Source: CAZEDM01 sp964511075 (GTDB lineage Bacteria > Zixibacteria > MSB-5A5 > RBG-16-43-9). Taken from it: a DNA stretch of 64,000 nucleotides. Below the pieces are notes generated by a model. That model saw nothing but the letters and a program-made list of their open reading frames with translations, made no database searches and had not been told where the DNA came from. A program made the position numbers and the translations under genes. Shown here in pieces: positions 31,653 through 41,471 of this stretch (positions within the stretch are counted from its first letter, which is position 1; every line of letters begins with the position of its first letter). The stretch lies in NCBI GenBank assembly GCA_964511075.1, contig CAZEDM010000006.1, positions 62,001 through 126,000 of the forward strand, written 5' to 3'.

Positions 31653-32822
31653 TTGACTGAACCATTTGTCACCAATCCAGTCGGAATCCTTACCATTTTG
31701 AGCGGGGTAACAGCTTTTTTCTTTTACCTGGAGAAAAAAACAGGGTGGAGATTTTTCAATTATTTCCCGCCTCTTCTCTTCATCTATGCGGTTCCTCTGG
31801 TCTTTTCCAACACCGGAATTATCACCAATAAATCAGGGGTATATGGATGGATGGGGGATGTCATCCTGCCTTTATTTTTGACCGTCATGCTTCTGGATGT
31901 GGATGTGGTTAAAGCTTTCAAGACTATGGGTAAGGGGATATTCGTGATGCTTTTCGGGACCCTGGGAGTGATAGTAGGAGCACCAGTAGCCTACTTTCTG
32001 GTTAAGGGAGGACTGGGACCTGAGACCTGGAAAGGTTTTGGAGCTCTGGCTGGAAGCTGGATTGGGGGAACCGGAAATATGGCGGCAGTAAGTCAGGGGC
32101 TCAAGACCTCAGGCTCCGACTTCGGATTGGCGGTCTTGGCCGACAACTTAGTTTATATCATCTGGCTTCCCATAATGCTGGGCTCAAAGAATTTAGCCGG
32201 ATGGTTCAATAAGTTCGCTAAAGTAAGTCCGGAAAGGCTAAAGAGGATGGAACTGGAAGCTTCGAATTTAACCACGGATAAAGGCAGGATGGAGATGCGA
32301 CATCTGCTCTATCTTTTGTTTTTGGGACTTCTGAATGCCTGGGTATCTACCCTTATCTCAGAGCTTTTGCCCAGAATTCCGCCAGTGCTTACTGCTGGGA
32401 CCTGGAAGATTCTTTTGATAACTACTTTTGGTATAATCCTGTCTTTTACCCCTGCCAGGAAAATCCCGGGTAACCATGCTTTAGCCATGGCCTTGGTCTA
32501 TCTTTTTGTGGCAAATATGGGCGCAAGGGCAGAAATAGGCGGCTTAGCCCGGCAGGCAGCCTGGTTTGTATCCGGTGCTTTTATCTGGATATTCATTCAC
32601 GGCAGTTTCTGCGTTTTAGGGGCGAAGCTTTTTAAAGTAGATGTGCATACCACCGCCATTGCCAGCGCAGCCAATATCGGCGGTGCTGCATCTGCTCCAA
32701 TCGTGGCAGCCTATCACAATGAGCTTTTGGTTCCTGCAAGTATCCTGATGGCACTGATAGGTTATGCCATAGGGAACTATTGCGCATTCCTAACTGCCTG
32801 GCTCTGTTATCTGGTCTCATGA
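31653..32822 (+). CDS. DUF819 family membrane protein (YjcL-like)
   Basis: A 389-residue inner-membrane protein with about ten helices of the DUF819 family. Conserved parts include NKSGVYGWMGDVILPLFLTV, GSWIGGTGNMAAVSQGL (about residues 133-149) and the C-terminal IASAANIGGAASAPIVAAYH (about 335-354), which repeats the inverted-half pattern. The family is of unknown function, perhaps a transporter for an organic acid. Start is a TTG at 31653 with TAGAGGA upstream. Ends 33 bp before the MFS gene, so both form an operon. Confidence 0.9.
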   Translation: MTEPFVTNPVGILTILSGVTAFFFYLEKKTGWRFFNYFPPLLFIYAVPLVFSNTGIITNKSGVYGWMGDVILPLFLTVMLLDVDVVKAFKTMGKGIFVMLFGTLGVIVGAPVAYFLVKGGLGPETWKGFGALAGSWIGGTGNMAAVSQGLKTSGSDFGLAVLADNLVYIIWLPIMLGSKNLAGWFNKFAKVSPERLKRMELEASNLTTDKGRMEMRHLLYLLFLGLLNAWVSTLISELLPRIPPVLTAGTWKILLITTFGIILSFTPARKIPGNHALAMALVYLFVANMGARAEIGGLARQAAWFVSGAFIWIFIHGSFCVLGAKLFKVDVHTTAIASAANIGGAASAPIVAAYHNELLVPASILMALIGYAIGNYCAFLTAWLCYLVS

Positions 32823-32855
32823 TTTACTCTGAAGGGCATTATATTTAGTAAACTG

Positions 32856-34250
32856 ATGAGTGATGACAAAAATAAGAACTCTGCTTTACTAATTGCTACC
32901 CTGTCCTCTTTCCTTGCCCCCTTTATGAGCTCCTCGGTTAATATCGCTCTCCCCACCATTGAAGTCGATTTCAAGATGAATGCAGTCTCCTTAAGCTGGA
33001 TTGCCACATCCTATCTCCTGGCTGGTGCCCTCTTCCTGGTTCCTTTTGGAAGGATAGCGGATATATACGGAAGGAAAAAGATTTTCACCTACGGAATAGC
33101 CATCTACACGATTTCCTCTTTTCTTTGTACCATCTCTACTTCTGCTCTGATGCTTATCCTATTCAGGGTCTTACAGGGATTCGGAAGTGCTATGATCTTC
33201 GGCACGGCAGTGGCCATCCTTACTTCAGTTTTCCCTGTGGGAGAGAGAGGTAAAGCCCTGGGAATAAACGTTTCTTCAACCTACCTGGGGCTTTCGTTAG
33301 GACCTTTTTTAGGCGGCTTCCTGACCCAGCATCTTGGCTGGAGGAGCATATTCTTCGTGAACGTTCCCCTGGGAATACTGATTATCTTTCTGACCTTTTG
33401 GAAATTGAAAGGGGAGTGGGTAGAGGCAAAGGGAGAAAAGTTTGACCTTACGGGTTCGGTGGTCTACAGCCTCGCCCTTGTGGCTATAATGTATGGTTTC
33501 TCCCTGCTTCCGAATACTTCGGGCGCAGTGTTGATTCTGATTGGTATCTTGGGGATGCTCTCCTTTATTTATTGGGAGATGAAAGAGAAAGCTCCGGTGC
33601 TCGATATCAATCTTTTTGCAAAAAACAGAATCTTCGCCTTCTCCAACCTGGCAGCTTTGATAAATTACAGCGCCACCTTTGCGGTGAGCTTTCTTTTAAG
33701 TCTCTACCTGCAGTACATAAAGGGGTTTTCTCCACAGGATGCCGGTATTATTCTGGTGTCACAGCCATTTATGATGGCAGTTTTCTCGCCTTTTGCCGGA
33801 AAGCTTTCAGACAGAATCGAGCCTGAAATAGTTGCCTCGATCGGAATGTCCTTAACCACCCTGGGGCTTTTCTCTTTGGCCTTCCTGAATCAAAATACCT
33901 CTCTGGAATTAATTATAAGCAGTTTGGTTGTTCTGGGTTTGGGTTTTGCATTTTTCTCCTCTCCCAATACCAATGCGGTGATGAGCTCGGTGGAGAAGAA
34001 ATTCTTGGGAGTTGCCTCAGGCACGATTGCCACTATGCGAATGGTGGGGCAGATGCTCAGCATGGGAATCGCCATGCTCTTGTTTGCCTTGTACATCGGA
34101 AGAGTTCAGATCATGCCTCAAAATTATCCGCTTTTCTCGAAAAGCGTGAAAGTGGCTTTCATCATCTTTGCCTCCCTTTGCTTCCTGGGGATATTCGCCT
34201 CCCTCGCCCGGGGGAGGAGAGAGGATAAATATAGCAGGACATCCAGCTAA
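32856..34250 (+). CDS. MFS drug:H+ antiporter (DHA2-type)
   Basis: A 464-residue major-facilitator permease with 13-14 predicted helices. DHA2 hallmarks are FMSSSVNIALPTIEVDF (motif D1 region), LVPFGRIADIYGRKKIFTYG (motif A, residues ~60-79), GFGSAMIFGTAVAIL and the antiporter motif C LGLSLGPFLGGFLTQHLGWR. It probably exports drugs or metabolites in exchange for protons. The adjacent DUF819 gene ends 33 bp upstream. Downstream 34251-34572 carries no gene, only a TTGAACC-word tract. Confidence 0.93.
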   Translation: MSDDKNKNSALLIATLSSFLAPFMSSSVNIALPTIEVDFKMNAVSLSWIATSYLLAGALFLVPFGRIADIYGRKKIFTYGIAIYTISSFLCTISTSALMLILFRVLQGFGSAMIFGTAVAILTSVFPVGERGKALGINVSSTYLGLSLGPFLGGFLTQHLGWRSIFFVNVPLGILIIFLTFWKLKGEWVEAKGEKFDLTGSVVYSLALVAIMYGFSLLPNTSGAVLILIGILGMLSFIYWEMKEKAPVLDINLFAKNRIFAFSNLAALINYSATFAVSFLLSLYLQYIKGFSPQDAGIILVSQPFMMAVFSPFAGKLSDRIEPEIVASIGMSLTTLGLFSLAFLNQNTSLELIISSLVVLGLGFAFFSSPNTNAVMSSVEKKFLGVASGTIATMRMVGQMLSMGIAMLLFALYIGRVQIMPQNYPLFSKSVKVAFIIFASLCFLGIFASLARGRREDKYSRTSS

Positions 34251-34572
34251 AGGCGGCACAACCTGCATCCTGCTGCTGTATAATCAACGGCAGAGACGGA
34301 TATACCCAACCCCAACCAATCAGTTTTGGTATACGTTCATCCTAATCATTCGGGCGTATACAGGGATCTGCCCCGACAACTCATCCTTTTTTTGGGGAGA
34401 AGGTCGAGGAAGGCTCCTATTCTCATTTTCCCTCCCATTCTCCTTTTTTCCTCTTTAAACCTTTGAACTTTTGAACTTTTTTTATCGAACCCTGCGCATT
34501 TAAGCTACCAACTTCTGTTGCCGATAGAATTAAAAACCGCAAAAAAATAAACTTTTCAAAAAAGAGGTAGAC
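34251..34572. other. Gene-free stretch before the SPFH gene
   Basis: Low-complexity T- and C-rich sequence. It contains AAACCTTTGAACTTTTGAAC at 34457-34476 and TCGAACCC at 34485-34492, members of the dispersed TTGAACC words. A 96-residue frame at 34168-34458 overlaps the MFS gene and has no features. No promoter could be chosen with confidence. Confidence 0.45.
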
Positions 34573-35691
34573 GTGTCCATTTTCTTAGAGGTAATCGAGT
34601 GGATGAACCCGCTGGAAAGCGAGATGATTCATCGTATCCCGGAGGAAGGCTCAGCCGAAATAAAACTGGGTGCCCAGTGCATTGTGAGGGACAGCCAGTC
34701 AGCAGTTTTCTTCCGTAACGGCAAAGCCTGTGACGTTCTGGGAACCGGCAGGCATACCCTGAGCACGCTGAATCTGCCGGTCTTAACCAAGATATTGTCC
34801 CTACCCTGGGGATTCAAATCACCCTTCAGGGTGGAGATCTATTTCGTCAACCACAAGGTCTTCATCAACCTGAGATGGGGGACCAAGGATCCGGTTACTT
34901 TCCGGGACAGCGAGCTCGGCGTCATCCGCCTGCGTGCCTTTGGGGCTTATACCTTCAAGATAGTGGAGCCTCTGCTTTTCCTGAATACCATGGTAGGGAG
35001 ACAGAACATCTATACCACCGAGGAGATAGAAGATTATCTGAGACAGGTTATCCTTTCAAGGGTAAACGACCTTTTCGGAGAGAAGCTTTCTACTATCTTC
35101 GACCTGCCCAGCCAGTATCAGAAGCTGGCTGAGGAGGCCCGGATCAGAATCAGGAACGAATTCGACAAATACGGGATGGAGCTGCTCGATTTCTATATCT
35201 CCTCTATCACTCCGCCGGACGAGGTGCAGAAGATGATCGACGAGAAGTCCGGAATGAAGGCAGTCGGCGATCTGGATAAATTCCTGAAGTTCGAGATGGC
35301 TAAAGCTTTGGGCCAGTCAGGTGCTGGCGGATTTGCTCAGGCAGGAGTCGGAATGGGGGCCGGAGTGGGAGTCGGGGTTTTGGTTCCGGGCATCCTGTCC
35401 AAAGCCCTCTCACCAGAGCAGAAGGATTTAAAAGGCGACCCTCTGCCCACCGTAACCTGTCCCCGATGCGGAGCGGATACGCCGGAGCATTCCCGCTTCT
35501 GCTACAAATGCGGGCATCAGCTGGTGGTGATAAACAGGTGTCCCAAGTGCGGAAAGGATCTGCCCGCGGAAGCCAACTTCTGTATGGTCTGTGGATTCAA
35601 CTTAGAGGAGAAAATCAAGTGCAAAAAATGTAACACCCTTCTTCCTCCAGGAACCAAATTCTGTTTTAACTGTGGAGAGAAGTTGGAATAA
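34573..35691 (+). CDS. SPFH-domain protein with three C-terminal zinc ribbons (YdjI-like)
   Basis: A 372-residue protein. The SPFH/virion-core-like domain covers about residues 10-260 (EGSAEIKLGAQCIVRDSQSAVFF, then FGAYTFKIVEPLLFLN, DFYISSITPPDEVQKMIDEK), followed by a glycine/valine-rich hydrophobic hinge (AGVGMGAGVGVGVLVPGIL). The end carries three ribbons: CPRCGADTPEHSRFCYKCG, CPKCGKDLPAEANFCMVCG and CKKCNTLLPPGTKFCFNCG. It is the layout of B. subtilis YdjI, a membrane-associated scaffold linked to phage-shock-type response. GTG start with AGAGGTAG before it. The next gene also carries zinc ribbons; the two may act together. Confidence 0.88.
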   Translation: MSIFLEVIEWMNPLESEMIHRIPEEGSAEIKLGAQCIVRDSQSAVFFRNGKACDVLGTGRHTLSTLNLPVLTKILSLPWGFKSPFRVEIYFVNHKVFINLRWGTKDPVTFRDSELGVIRLRAFGAYTFKIVEPLLFLNTMVGRQNIYTTEEIEDYLRQVILSRVNDLFGEKLSTIFDLPSQYQKLAEEARIRIRNEFDKYGMELLDFYISSITPPDEVQKMIDEKSGMKAVGDLDKFLKFEMAKALGQSGAGGFAQAGVGMGAGVGVGVLVPGILSKALSPEQKDLKGDPLPTVTCPRCGADTPEHSRFCYKCGHQLVVINRCPKCGKDLPAEANFCMVCGFNLEEKIKCKKCNTLLPPGTKFCFNCGEKLE

Positions 35692-35697
35692 TCTTTT

Positions 35698-35722
35698 GGG
35701 GCAGGGCATTCCGTGCCTCTAC
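35698..35722. repeat. Degenerate GTAG-family palindrome
   Basis: GGGGCAGGG-CATTCC-GTGCCTCTAC: inner pairing GGGGCA/TGCCTC and the CTAC end. Directly after the SPFH stop. Confidence 0.5.
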
Positions 35723-35763
35723 TTTTTATCTTTTCTCTCTGAGGGTAGGGGCAGGGGACGGGT

Positions 35764-35793
35764 CCCTTGAACCCTTAAACCCTCGAACCCTTT
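35764..35793. repeat. TTGAACC-type repeats before zinc-ribbon gene
   Basis: CCCTTGAACCCTTAAACCC then TCGAACCC, ending 6 bp before the ATG at 35800. Same words and same position relative to a start codon as at 2257-2345. Confidence 0.55.
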
Positions 35794-35799
35794 TTATAT

Positions 35800-37197
35800 A
35801 TGCAAAGATTAAAAGTATCCGCCTCCTGCCCTTCCTGCGGAGCACCCTTTGAGTTCCTAGAAGGGTCAAATGTCTCCCGCTGTCCCTTCTGCGATCTGCC
35901 GCTTTTTTTTCAGTCTCCGGAAAGGATTTTAAGCTATTACCTTGAATCAAAATTAAGCCACAGGGAGGTCCCTTTCATTGTAGACAGGTTCAGGAAAAAA
36001 CGAAAAGAAACTTTACCTGACAAAATAGAGCAGATAAAACTTTGTTATCTTCCCTTCTGGAGACTCACTGTCCAGGTTTTCTACGCCAAGATAAATCTTT
36101 CGTTTTTAGCCTCTCCTCAGGAGGAAAAGGAGATAGAGCTTTTGACCAAGGACTGGGATATAAATTTCCCCGCTCATATCTCCAACGATTTAAAGATCGC
36201 AACACTGGGAATGCGGCCGGACTGGCTTAAGCTGAAACTTTTGACCGGCATAAATCTTTTGAAAGAGGGTCAGGTCTTAAACCCGGAGTTGGATCCGAAA
36301 GAGGCAAAGGAAAAGGCTCTTAAGTCCCTCAATTTCTTTATGCAGAACAAAAAATCAATGGAAGAGGAATTGGTCTTGAAACTGGCGGATGAGAATTTAT
36401 CCTTGATCTATTTTCCCTTATGGGTGGTGAATTTCATGGCTGGTGAAGAAAAATATTTCCAGATAATCGACGGCATAGCCAAAAGAACCCTGTTCCAGAG
36501 CCGGAGCAATTTCGAGCTGAAGACAAATATAAACGAAGGGACCAAGGAGTCATATTCTCTCAAGATCGTCCCTCATCGCTGTCCCAACTGCGGATGGGAC
36601 CTGCCGGTTCTGCCTTTTCATCTGGTTTTCCCTTGTGAGAACTGCCAGAGGGTTTGGAAGATCTCCGAGCAGGGATACTTACCAGTAAAAGCAGAAATAG
36701 CCGCCCCTGAAGGACAAAAGACAAATACCGCTACCAGGACGATTGAATATTATCCTTTCTGGGTTTTCCAGGCCAAGCCCTGGGACAAGAGGGATTTTAC
36801 CATTCGTAAATTAGTCGAGCTTTTCCCCTCTGAGATCGGTTGGTTTCAGGTCAGGGATAAATCCAAGCCTTTCTTGTTCTACGTCCCCGCATTCGAGATA
36901 AAAAACTTAAACAAGATACCATCCATCAGCCTGGCTTTCACCCGAAGCCAGCCGGACCTTGAGAAAAAGAGCTGGGAGACCGAAAAACTCAACGGGGCGA
37001 TCCGCTCAGAGGAAGACGCCCGGAAAATAGCGGAGCTTCTCTGGCTGGGATTGATTCACTCGAAAATAAATTTGAAGGCAGATAACTGCAAAGACCTGAT
37101 CCTGGAAAACGCAAAAATCATCTGGTACCCATTTCAGCAGGAAGGGGCATTTTTAACTGATTCTTCCATAGGCTATTCCTTCCAGAAAACCAGATGA
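35800..37197 (+). CDS. Zinc-ribbon protein of unknown function
   Basis: A 465-residue protein with two zinc-ribbon-like parts: CPSCGAPFEFLEGSNVSRCPFC at residues ~11-32 and HRCPNCGWDLPVLPF then FPCENCQRVWK at ~262-290. Between and after them are repeated WW/YYPFW-like words (LCYLPFWRLTVQVF, LSLIYFPLWVVNF, TIEYYPFWVFQAK, KIIWYPFQQEG) that suggest a duplicated beta-rich domain. I do not recognise a family. Its place directly behind the SPFH/zinc-ribbon gene suggests a partner. No Shine-Dalgarno sequence is seen before the ATG. No membrane helix. Confidence 0.75.
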   Translation: MQRLKVSASCPSCGAPFEFLEGSNVSRCPFCDLPLFFQSPERILSYYLESKLSHREVPFIVDRFRKKRKETLPDKIEQIKLCYLPFWRLTVQVFYAKINLSFLASPQEEKEIELLTKDWDINFPAHISNDLKIATLGMRPDWLKLKLLTGINLLKEGQVLNPELDPKEAKEKALKSLNFFMQNKKSMEEELVLKLADENLSLIYFPLWVVNFMAGEEKYFQIIDGIAKRTLFQSRSNFELKTNINEGTKESYSLKIVPHRCPNCGWDLPVLPFHLVFPCENCQRVWKISEQGYLPVKAEIAAPEGQKTNTATRTIEYYPFWVFQAKPWDKRDFTIRKLVELFPSEIGWFQVRDKSKPFLFYVPAFEIKNLNKIPSISLAFTRSQPDLEKKSWETEKLNGAIRSEEDARKIAELLWLGLIHSKINLKADNCKDLILENAKIIWYPFQQEGAFLTDSSIGYSFQKTR

Positions 37198-37284
37198 AAG
37201 TTCGAAGCTTATCATTTTGTGCGTTTGCTCATTCAGTCGAGATGTTTTCTTCTGAATTAACGTATGATAGTCTATAATTGCATA

Positions 37285-37584
37285 CTATTTCAAAAACACC
37301 ATCCTTTTGGTTTGCGCAAACTCTCCAGCCTTTAATCTGTAGAAGTAGATTCCGCTTGAAACAACCTCTCCCTTTTCATCTTTTCCATCCCAGATAACCT
37401 GATAACTCCCGGGTAATCTCTCCTCATCCACCAGAGTCCTCACTTTTTGCCCTAAGATATTGTAAACAACCAGGGTGGTGTGGATGGGACTATGAACCAT
37501 GAACTGTGAACTAATAACCCGGAAGGGCATGGTGGTAGAGGGATTAAAGGGATTGGGATAATTCTGGTAAAGCTCGAAGGCAAC
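37285..37584 (-). repeat. C-terminal module DNA repeat, copy 1
   Basis: The ~300 bp that code for the FlgD-like end are almost identical to 41535-41834 on the same strand, including many synonymous positions, while the repeats upstream are unrelated. A third copy at 44313-44600 is clearly more diverged. Recent duplication or gene conversion is the simplest reading. Confidence 0.8.
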
Positions 37585-39528
37585 AGGGAGATTTCCTGGC
37601 TCCTCCTCTTCAGGCACAGAGGTAGGCGAGCCAAGATAGGCAACGCCTCCAGATGTGGCAAACCACTTGTTATTCGAATCATCTATGCCTATCCCATACA
37701 CATAATCATTAGGTAACCCGCTGTTAGAGGTGTTATAGGTGGTCCAGTTTAGACCGTCAAACATACTCACACCCCCTCCAAATGTTCCGAACCATTTATT
37801 GCCAGATTTATCTATGGCAATACACCTGATTCTGTTAAAAACCAGACCGCTGTTCGAGGTAGTATAGCTAACCCAGTTTACTCCATCGAACACGCTCACC
37901 CCGCCTTCAGTGCCAAACCATTTGTTGTTGGAACTGTCAACGATCACATAAAATACAGCATCGTTGACTAACCCGCTGTTGGTAGTCCAATAACTGGTCC
38001 AGTTTGTGTCGTCGAATTCACTCACCCCATTCCAGGTTGCAAACCACTTGTGTTCTGAACTGTCTATAGCTATAGACCAAACTGAATTATAAACCAAACC
38101 GCTGTTGGATGTGTTATAAGTTGTCCAGTTTGTATCGTCGAATTCACTTGCACCTGAAGTTGTGCCAAACCACTTATTTTCTACTCTGTCTATAGTTATA
38201 CATTTTAACCAGTCAGAAACCAGTTCACTATTGGAGGTATTAAAGGTAGCCCAGTCTGTTCCATCAAACCTGCTCACTCCACCGCCCCAGGTGCCGAACC
38301 ATTTATTATTAGAATGATCTACTGCTATAGCGAAAACCCAGTCTTCAGCCAGACCGCTATTTGCAGTGGTGAATGTCTCCCAGTCTGTTCCGTCGAACTT
38401 ACCTACTCCACTCTCATAAGTACCAAACCATTTTTCTGAACCATTTATGCATATAGACCTGACCGAATTATCAGGTAAACCGCTGTTCGAGGTATTACAG
38501 GTCTCCCAGTTTAACCCGTCAAACTTACTCACCCCTTTACCAAAAGTGCCAAACCATTTATTATCGTAACCATCCACAGTCAAAAACCAGATGGAATCAT
38601 TTGACAAGCCGCTGTTAGATGTATTGTAAGTCGTCCAGTTGGTATCGTCGAATTTACTCACACCTGAAAACCGTGTTCCAAACCATTTGTTGTTATGGTG
38701 GTCCACAGCTATGGAATACACCTGATTGCCGGCCAGACCGCTGTTCCCCGTATTATAGGTAATCCATTCTATCCCGTCAAATTTGCATACACCCTGGGTA
38801 TAGGTCGAGAACCAAATGACTCCTGAACTGTCTATGGCAATAGAATAAATCATATTATCCCGTAATCCGCTGTTAGAGGTATCGTAATTCGTCCAGTTAG
38901 TGCCATCGAACTTACTTGCCCCCTGATAAGTCCCGAACCAGATGTTCCCCGAATCATCCATGGTTATGTAGAGTACATAATCACAAATCAAACCGCTGTT
39001 GGAGGTATTATAAACCTCCCAGCTTGATCCATCGTACTTGCATACACCTCCCCCGTAACTCCCGAACCATTTGTTATTCGAGCTATCCACCGCTATTGTC
39101 AAAACCTGATTCGAAGAAAGACCGCTGTTAGAGGTATCAAAAGTCTCCCAGCCTGTTCCGTCGAACCTGCTTACTCCATCCTCAAAAGTAGCGAACCATT
39201 TATTGCCTGAACTGTCAACGGCAAGGGATATAATGAGATTATCAGGTAATCCGCTGTTTGTCTTGTTATAGTAAAACACATCCGTCAGAGGATTGGTAAT
39301 ACTCCTTCTCACAGCTCCGCCTGTGGTTCCCTGCCAGATATAATCTCCCTCTACTGCCAGCCAGTATACCCTTCTATTATTGGTGTAGTTTTTCCAGGCT
39401 TCTTGACTCAAAGAAATATCAGCCAGAGCAATCATAAACACAAGTGAAAAGAGGAGGGGATAGACCCCTCCCCTCCAAAGATATCCTCTACTCTTAGGCC
39501 TTGATATAGTTGAGTTTATTCCTCGCAT
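37285..39528 (-). CDS. Secreted Reg_prop beta-propeller protein with FlgD/T9SS-type C-terminus
   Basis: A 747-residue exported protein. After a signal anchor (YPLLFSLVFMIALADISLSQ) come about fifteen ~43-residue repeats of the type NSGLPDNLIISLAVDSSGNK then WFATFEDGVSRFDG, i.e. two-component-regulator-propeller repeats, enough for two propellers. The C-terminal ~90 residues (LYQNYPNPFNPSTT ... GIYFYRLKAGEFAQTKRMVF) are the FlgD-like module that serves as T9SS-type sorting signal. I use the ATG at 39528 with GGGAGAGG before it, which removes an overlap with the subtilase gene. The last 300 bp are nearly identical to those of the 41535 gene. Confidence 0.85.
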   Translation of the reverse strand: MRGINSTISRPKSRGYLWRGGVYPLLFSLVFMIALADISLSQEAWKNYTNNRRVYWLAVEGDYIWQGTTGGAVRRSITNPLTDVFYYNKTNSGLPDNLIISLAVDSSGNKWFATFEDGVSRFDGTGWETFDTSNSGLSSNQVLTIAVDSSNNKWFGSYGGGVCKYDGSSWEVYNTSNSGLICDYVLYITMDDSGNIWFGTYQGASKFDGTNWTNYDTSNSGLRDNMIYSIAIDSSGVIWFSTYTQGVCKFDGIEWITYNTGNSGLAGNQVYSIAVDHHNNKWFGTRFSGVSKFDDTNWTTYNTSNSGLSNDSIWFLTVDGYDNKWFGTFGKGVSKFDGLNWETCNTSNSGLPDNSVRSICINGSEKWFGTYESGVGKFDGTDWETFTTANSGLAEDWVFAIAVDHSNNKWFGTWGGGVSRFDGTDWATFNTSNSELVSDWLKCITIDRVENKWFGTTSGASEFDDTNWTTYNTSNSGLVYNSVWSIAIDSSEHKWFATWNGVSEFDDTNWTSYWTTNSGLVNDAVFYVIVDSSNNKWFGTEGGVSVFDGVNWVSYTTSNSGLVFNRIRCIAIDKSGNKWFGTFGGGVSMFDGLNWTTYNTSNSGLPNDYVYGIGIDDSNNKWFATSGGVAYLGSPTSVPEEEEPGNLPVAFELYQNYPNPFNPSTTMPFRVISSQFMVHSPIHTTLVVYNILGQKVRTLVDEERLPGSYQVIWDGKDEKGEVVSSGIYFYRLKAGEFAQTKRMVFLK

Positions 39529-39542
39529 TTTTCCTCTCCCTT

Positions 39543-41255
39543 TTACGGCTCGGAACAATCGGTGTAGCATATGGGCGGGGGCTCGCCTCCTTGATAGAGA
39601 TAGCTGATTAGATACACAACATCAGACAGAGAAACATTTCCATCGCCATTTGCATCACCCATTTCTAATACAGGTACAGGTGGTGGACCCCCCTGAAATA
39701 GATAGGCGATAAGATAGGTTACATCTGCTGTGCCGATCTGACTGTCGTTATTTACGTCACCATGGCTTACCGCCACAAGCGCTCTAAAAGCATTAGCCCT
39801 ACCCCAGCCGTAGTATTCGTCCCAGCAAAGAGTATCTTCCGGTTCTCCCCCTGAATAAGTGTTCCCAACAGTATCATCTGATGTGTGACGTATTACCTCG
39901 TATAAGTCCTCTGTTGTCAAAGTCTCACTGGGGATTAATTTTTTCCTATGCGTCATGACTAATGAGGATATTCCTGATACCATGGATGCAGAGGCAGATG
40001 TACCACTACAAAACCCTGACGGTTCTATGGATGTCCAGACATTTAAACCAGGAGCGACCAAATCAATGTGCAAACCATAACTGCTTTCCCAACCATTAAT
40101 GACTCTGTCATCCTCACAATTGGTTGCACCTACTGCCAGAACCCTCATTGAGGAAGCGGGATACCAAACTGTGTCATGTGTTGGTTGTCTGTTACCCATA
40201 CTGGCTATACACATAACTCCACTATTATATGCATAGGTTATTCCACTCTCAATTGCTGAAAGAGATTCTGGCATGGCAAATTTTGCATCAAGTCCATAAA
40301 GTATAGGAAGATTTATTACGTTAGCTCCGTTATCTACTCCGTACTCAATTGCTCCTGCTACGGCGGATGCCAAGGCTATATGAAAGCAAGTATCATTATT
40401 AGGCTTCCAGAAACAGGTATCTGTCTTAAGATTCATTAATTTACACTTCCAGTTTATACCCGCACCATCAATGCAATAATTAGTCGAATCCGTTTCTGCA
40501 CCTATAATCGATGACATATGATAACCGTGCGAAGAAAGATTGGGCTCCACATAAGGTGTATTAGAACAAAAATTCCAGCCGATGCTATCATCCGTATAGC
40601 CATTATTATCATCATCCACCCCAGGTAATCCATTTTTTTCTGCCGTATTAACCCAGACCCTGTCTTTAATCTCTCCATAGAGGTCATAATTCCTCGGAAT
40701 TCCCGTATCAACCATTCCCACAATCAGATTGGTATCCCCTTTCTCAATTTCCCAGGCTTCTGGGGCCTTGATGTCCGCCCTTAATTTACAACCCGGTACG
40801 ATTGAACTGTCACGATTATAAAGATGCCATTCATAACCATCTTCAAAGAAAACATCACAGGGATAAACTTCCGTAAACTCTAAGTAACGATCAGGCTCTG
40901 CGAATATTACCCTGGAATTCTTTTTATAATCCTCTACAGCCTCCAAAATGTCAGCAGTATCCGGCAAAGTCAAAATATAAACTCTCCCCATACCTATCTC
41001 ATTATATAGCTGGAGCTTTTGCGGATCCGGTGGAACTGCTGAGAAAAGCTGCTTAATCGAACTGACTCCAAAATAACTGTTTGAAGTATCAATTGAAGGA
41101 ATTCCTGTATTACTAGGGAATCTCACATCTAACTCCTGCGTCGTTTTAATAATGAGTCTACCCGGTTGAAAATATGCATTTTGGTCCTGGGCTGCTCCAT
41201 AATTAAATACGCAGAGCCAAATTATAGCCGTTAATATTAAAATAATCTTTTTCAT
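39543..41255 (-). CDS. Secreted subtilisin-like protease with dockerin
   Basis: A 570-residue S8 peptidase. Signal peptide KKIILILTAIIWLCVFNYGA. Catalytic Asp in IVGMVDTGIPR (~residue 190), His in SSHGYHMSSIIG (~244), Ser in GTSASASMVSG (~422). The C-terminal 65 residues are a type I dockerin: GDVNNDSQIGTADVTYLIAY and GDANGDGNVSLSDVVYLISY, two Ca-binding loops. The usual HGTHVAG is changed to HGYHMSS, so activity is likely but not certain. The propeller gene follows 14 bp downstream and is probably cotranscribed. A terminator-like hairpin stands in its leader. Confidence 0.88.
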   Translation of the reverse strand: MKKIILILTAIIWLCVFNYGAAQDQNAYFQPGRLIIKTTQELDVRFPSNTGIPSIDTSNSYFGVSSIKQLFSAVPPDPQKLQLYNEIGMGRVYILTLPDTADILEAVEDYKKNSRVIFAEPDRYLEFTEVYPCDVFFEDGYEWHLYNRDSSIVPGCKLRADIKAPEAWEIEKGDTNLIVGMVDTGIPRNYDLYGEIKDRVWVNTAEKNGLPGVDDDNNGYTDDSIGWNFCSNTPYVEPNLSSHGYHMSSIIGAETDSTNYCIDGAGINWKCKLMNLKTDTCFWKPNNDTCFHIALASAVAGAIEYGVDNGANVINLPILYGLDAKFAMPESLSAIESGITYAYNSGVMCIASMGNRQPTHDTVWYPASSMRVLAVGATNCEDDRVINGWESSYGLHIDLVAPGLNVWTSIEPSGFCSGTSASASMVSGISSLVMTHRKKLIPSETLTTEDLYEVIRHTSDDTVGNTYSGGEPEDTLCWDEYYGWGRANAFRALVAVSHGDVNNDSQIGTADVTYLIAYLFQGGPPPVPVLEMGDANGDGNVSLSDVVYLISYLYQGGEPPPICYTDCSEP

Positions 41256-41307
41256 CTCAGCCTCCCAATTTTTACTAAGTTAATTTACTTTTTTGTTCTC
41301 GATAACG

Positions 41308-41342
41308 AAAAACCCAGCTCCCCTAAAAAGAAGAGCTGGGCT
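41308..41342 (-). terminator. Terminator or attenuator between two exoprotein genes
   Basis: On the minus strand CCCAGCTC-TTCTTTTTAGGG-GAGCTGGG followed by TTTTT. It ends transcripts from the 41535 gene, or, since a promoter lies at 41443-41471, it stands inside the 180-nt leader of the subtilase gene as an attenuator. Confidence 0.8.
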
Positions 41343-41442
41343 AATTATGTGAATTTATTATAATAGGTGTAGTTTTCGACAGAGAGAGTTTTCCCCAGGG
41401 ACATCTTTTCTCTTTTTTTTTAAAGAGATTTATTTTTACCTT

Positions 41443-41471
41443 ATTTTACATCTGTTTTCACCTCCTGTCAA
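41443..41471 (-). promoter_or_regulatory. Promoter of the subtilase-propeller operon
   Basis: On the minus strand TTGACA (41471-41466), spacer 17, TAAAAT (41448-41443). Transcription from about 41436 would pass the hairpin at 41342-41308 before the ATG at 41255. Confidence 0.65.
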
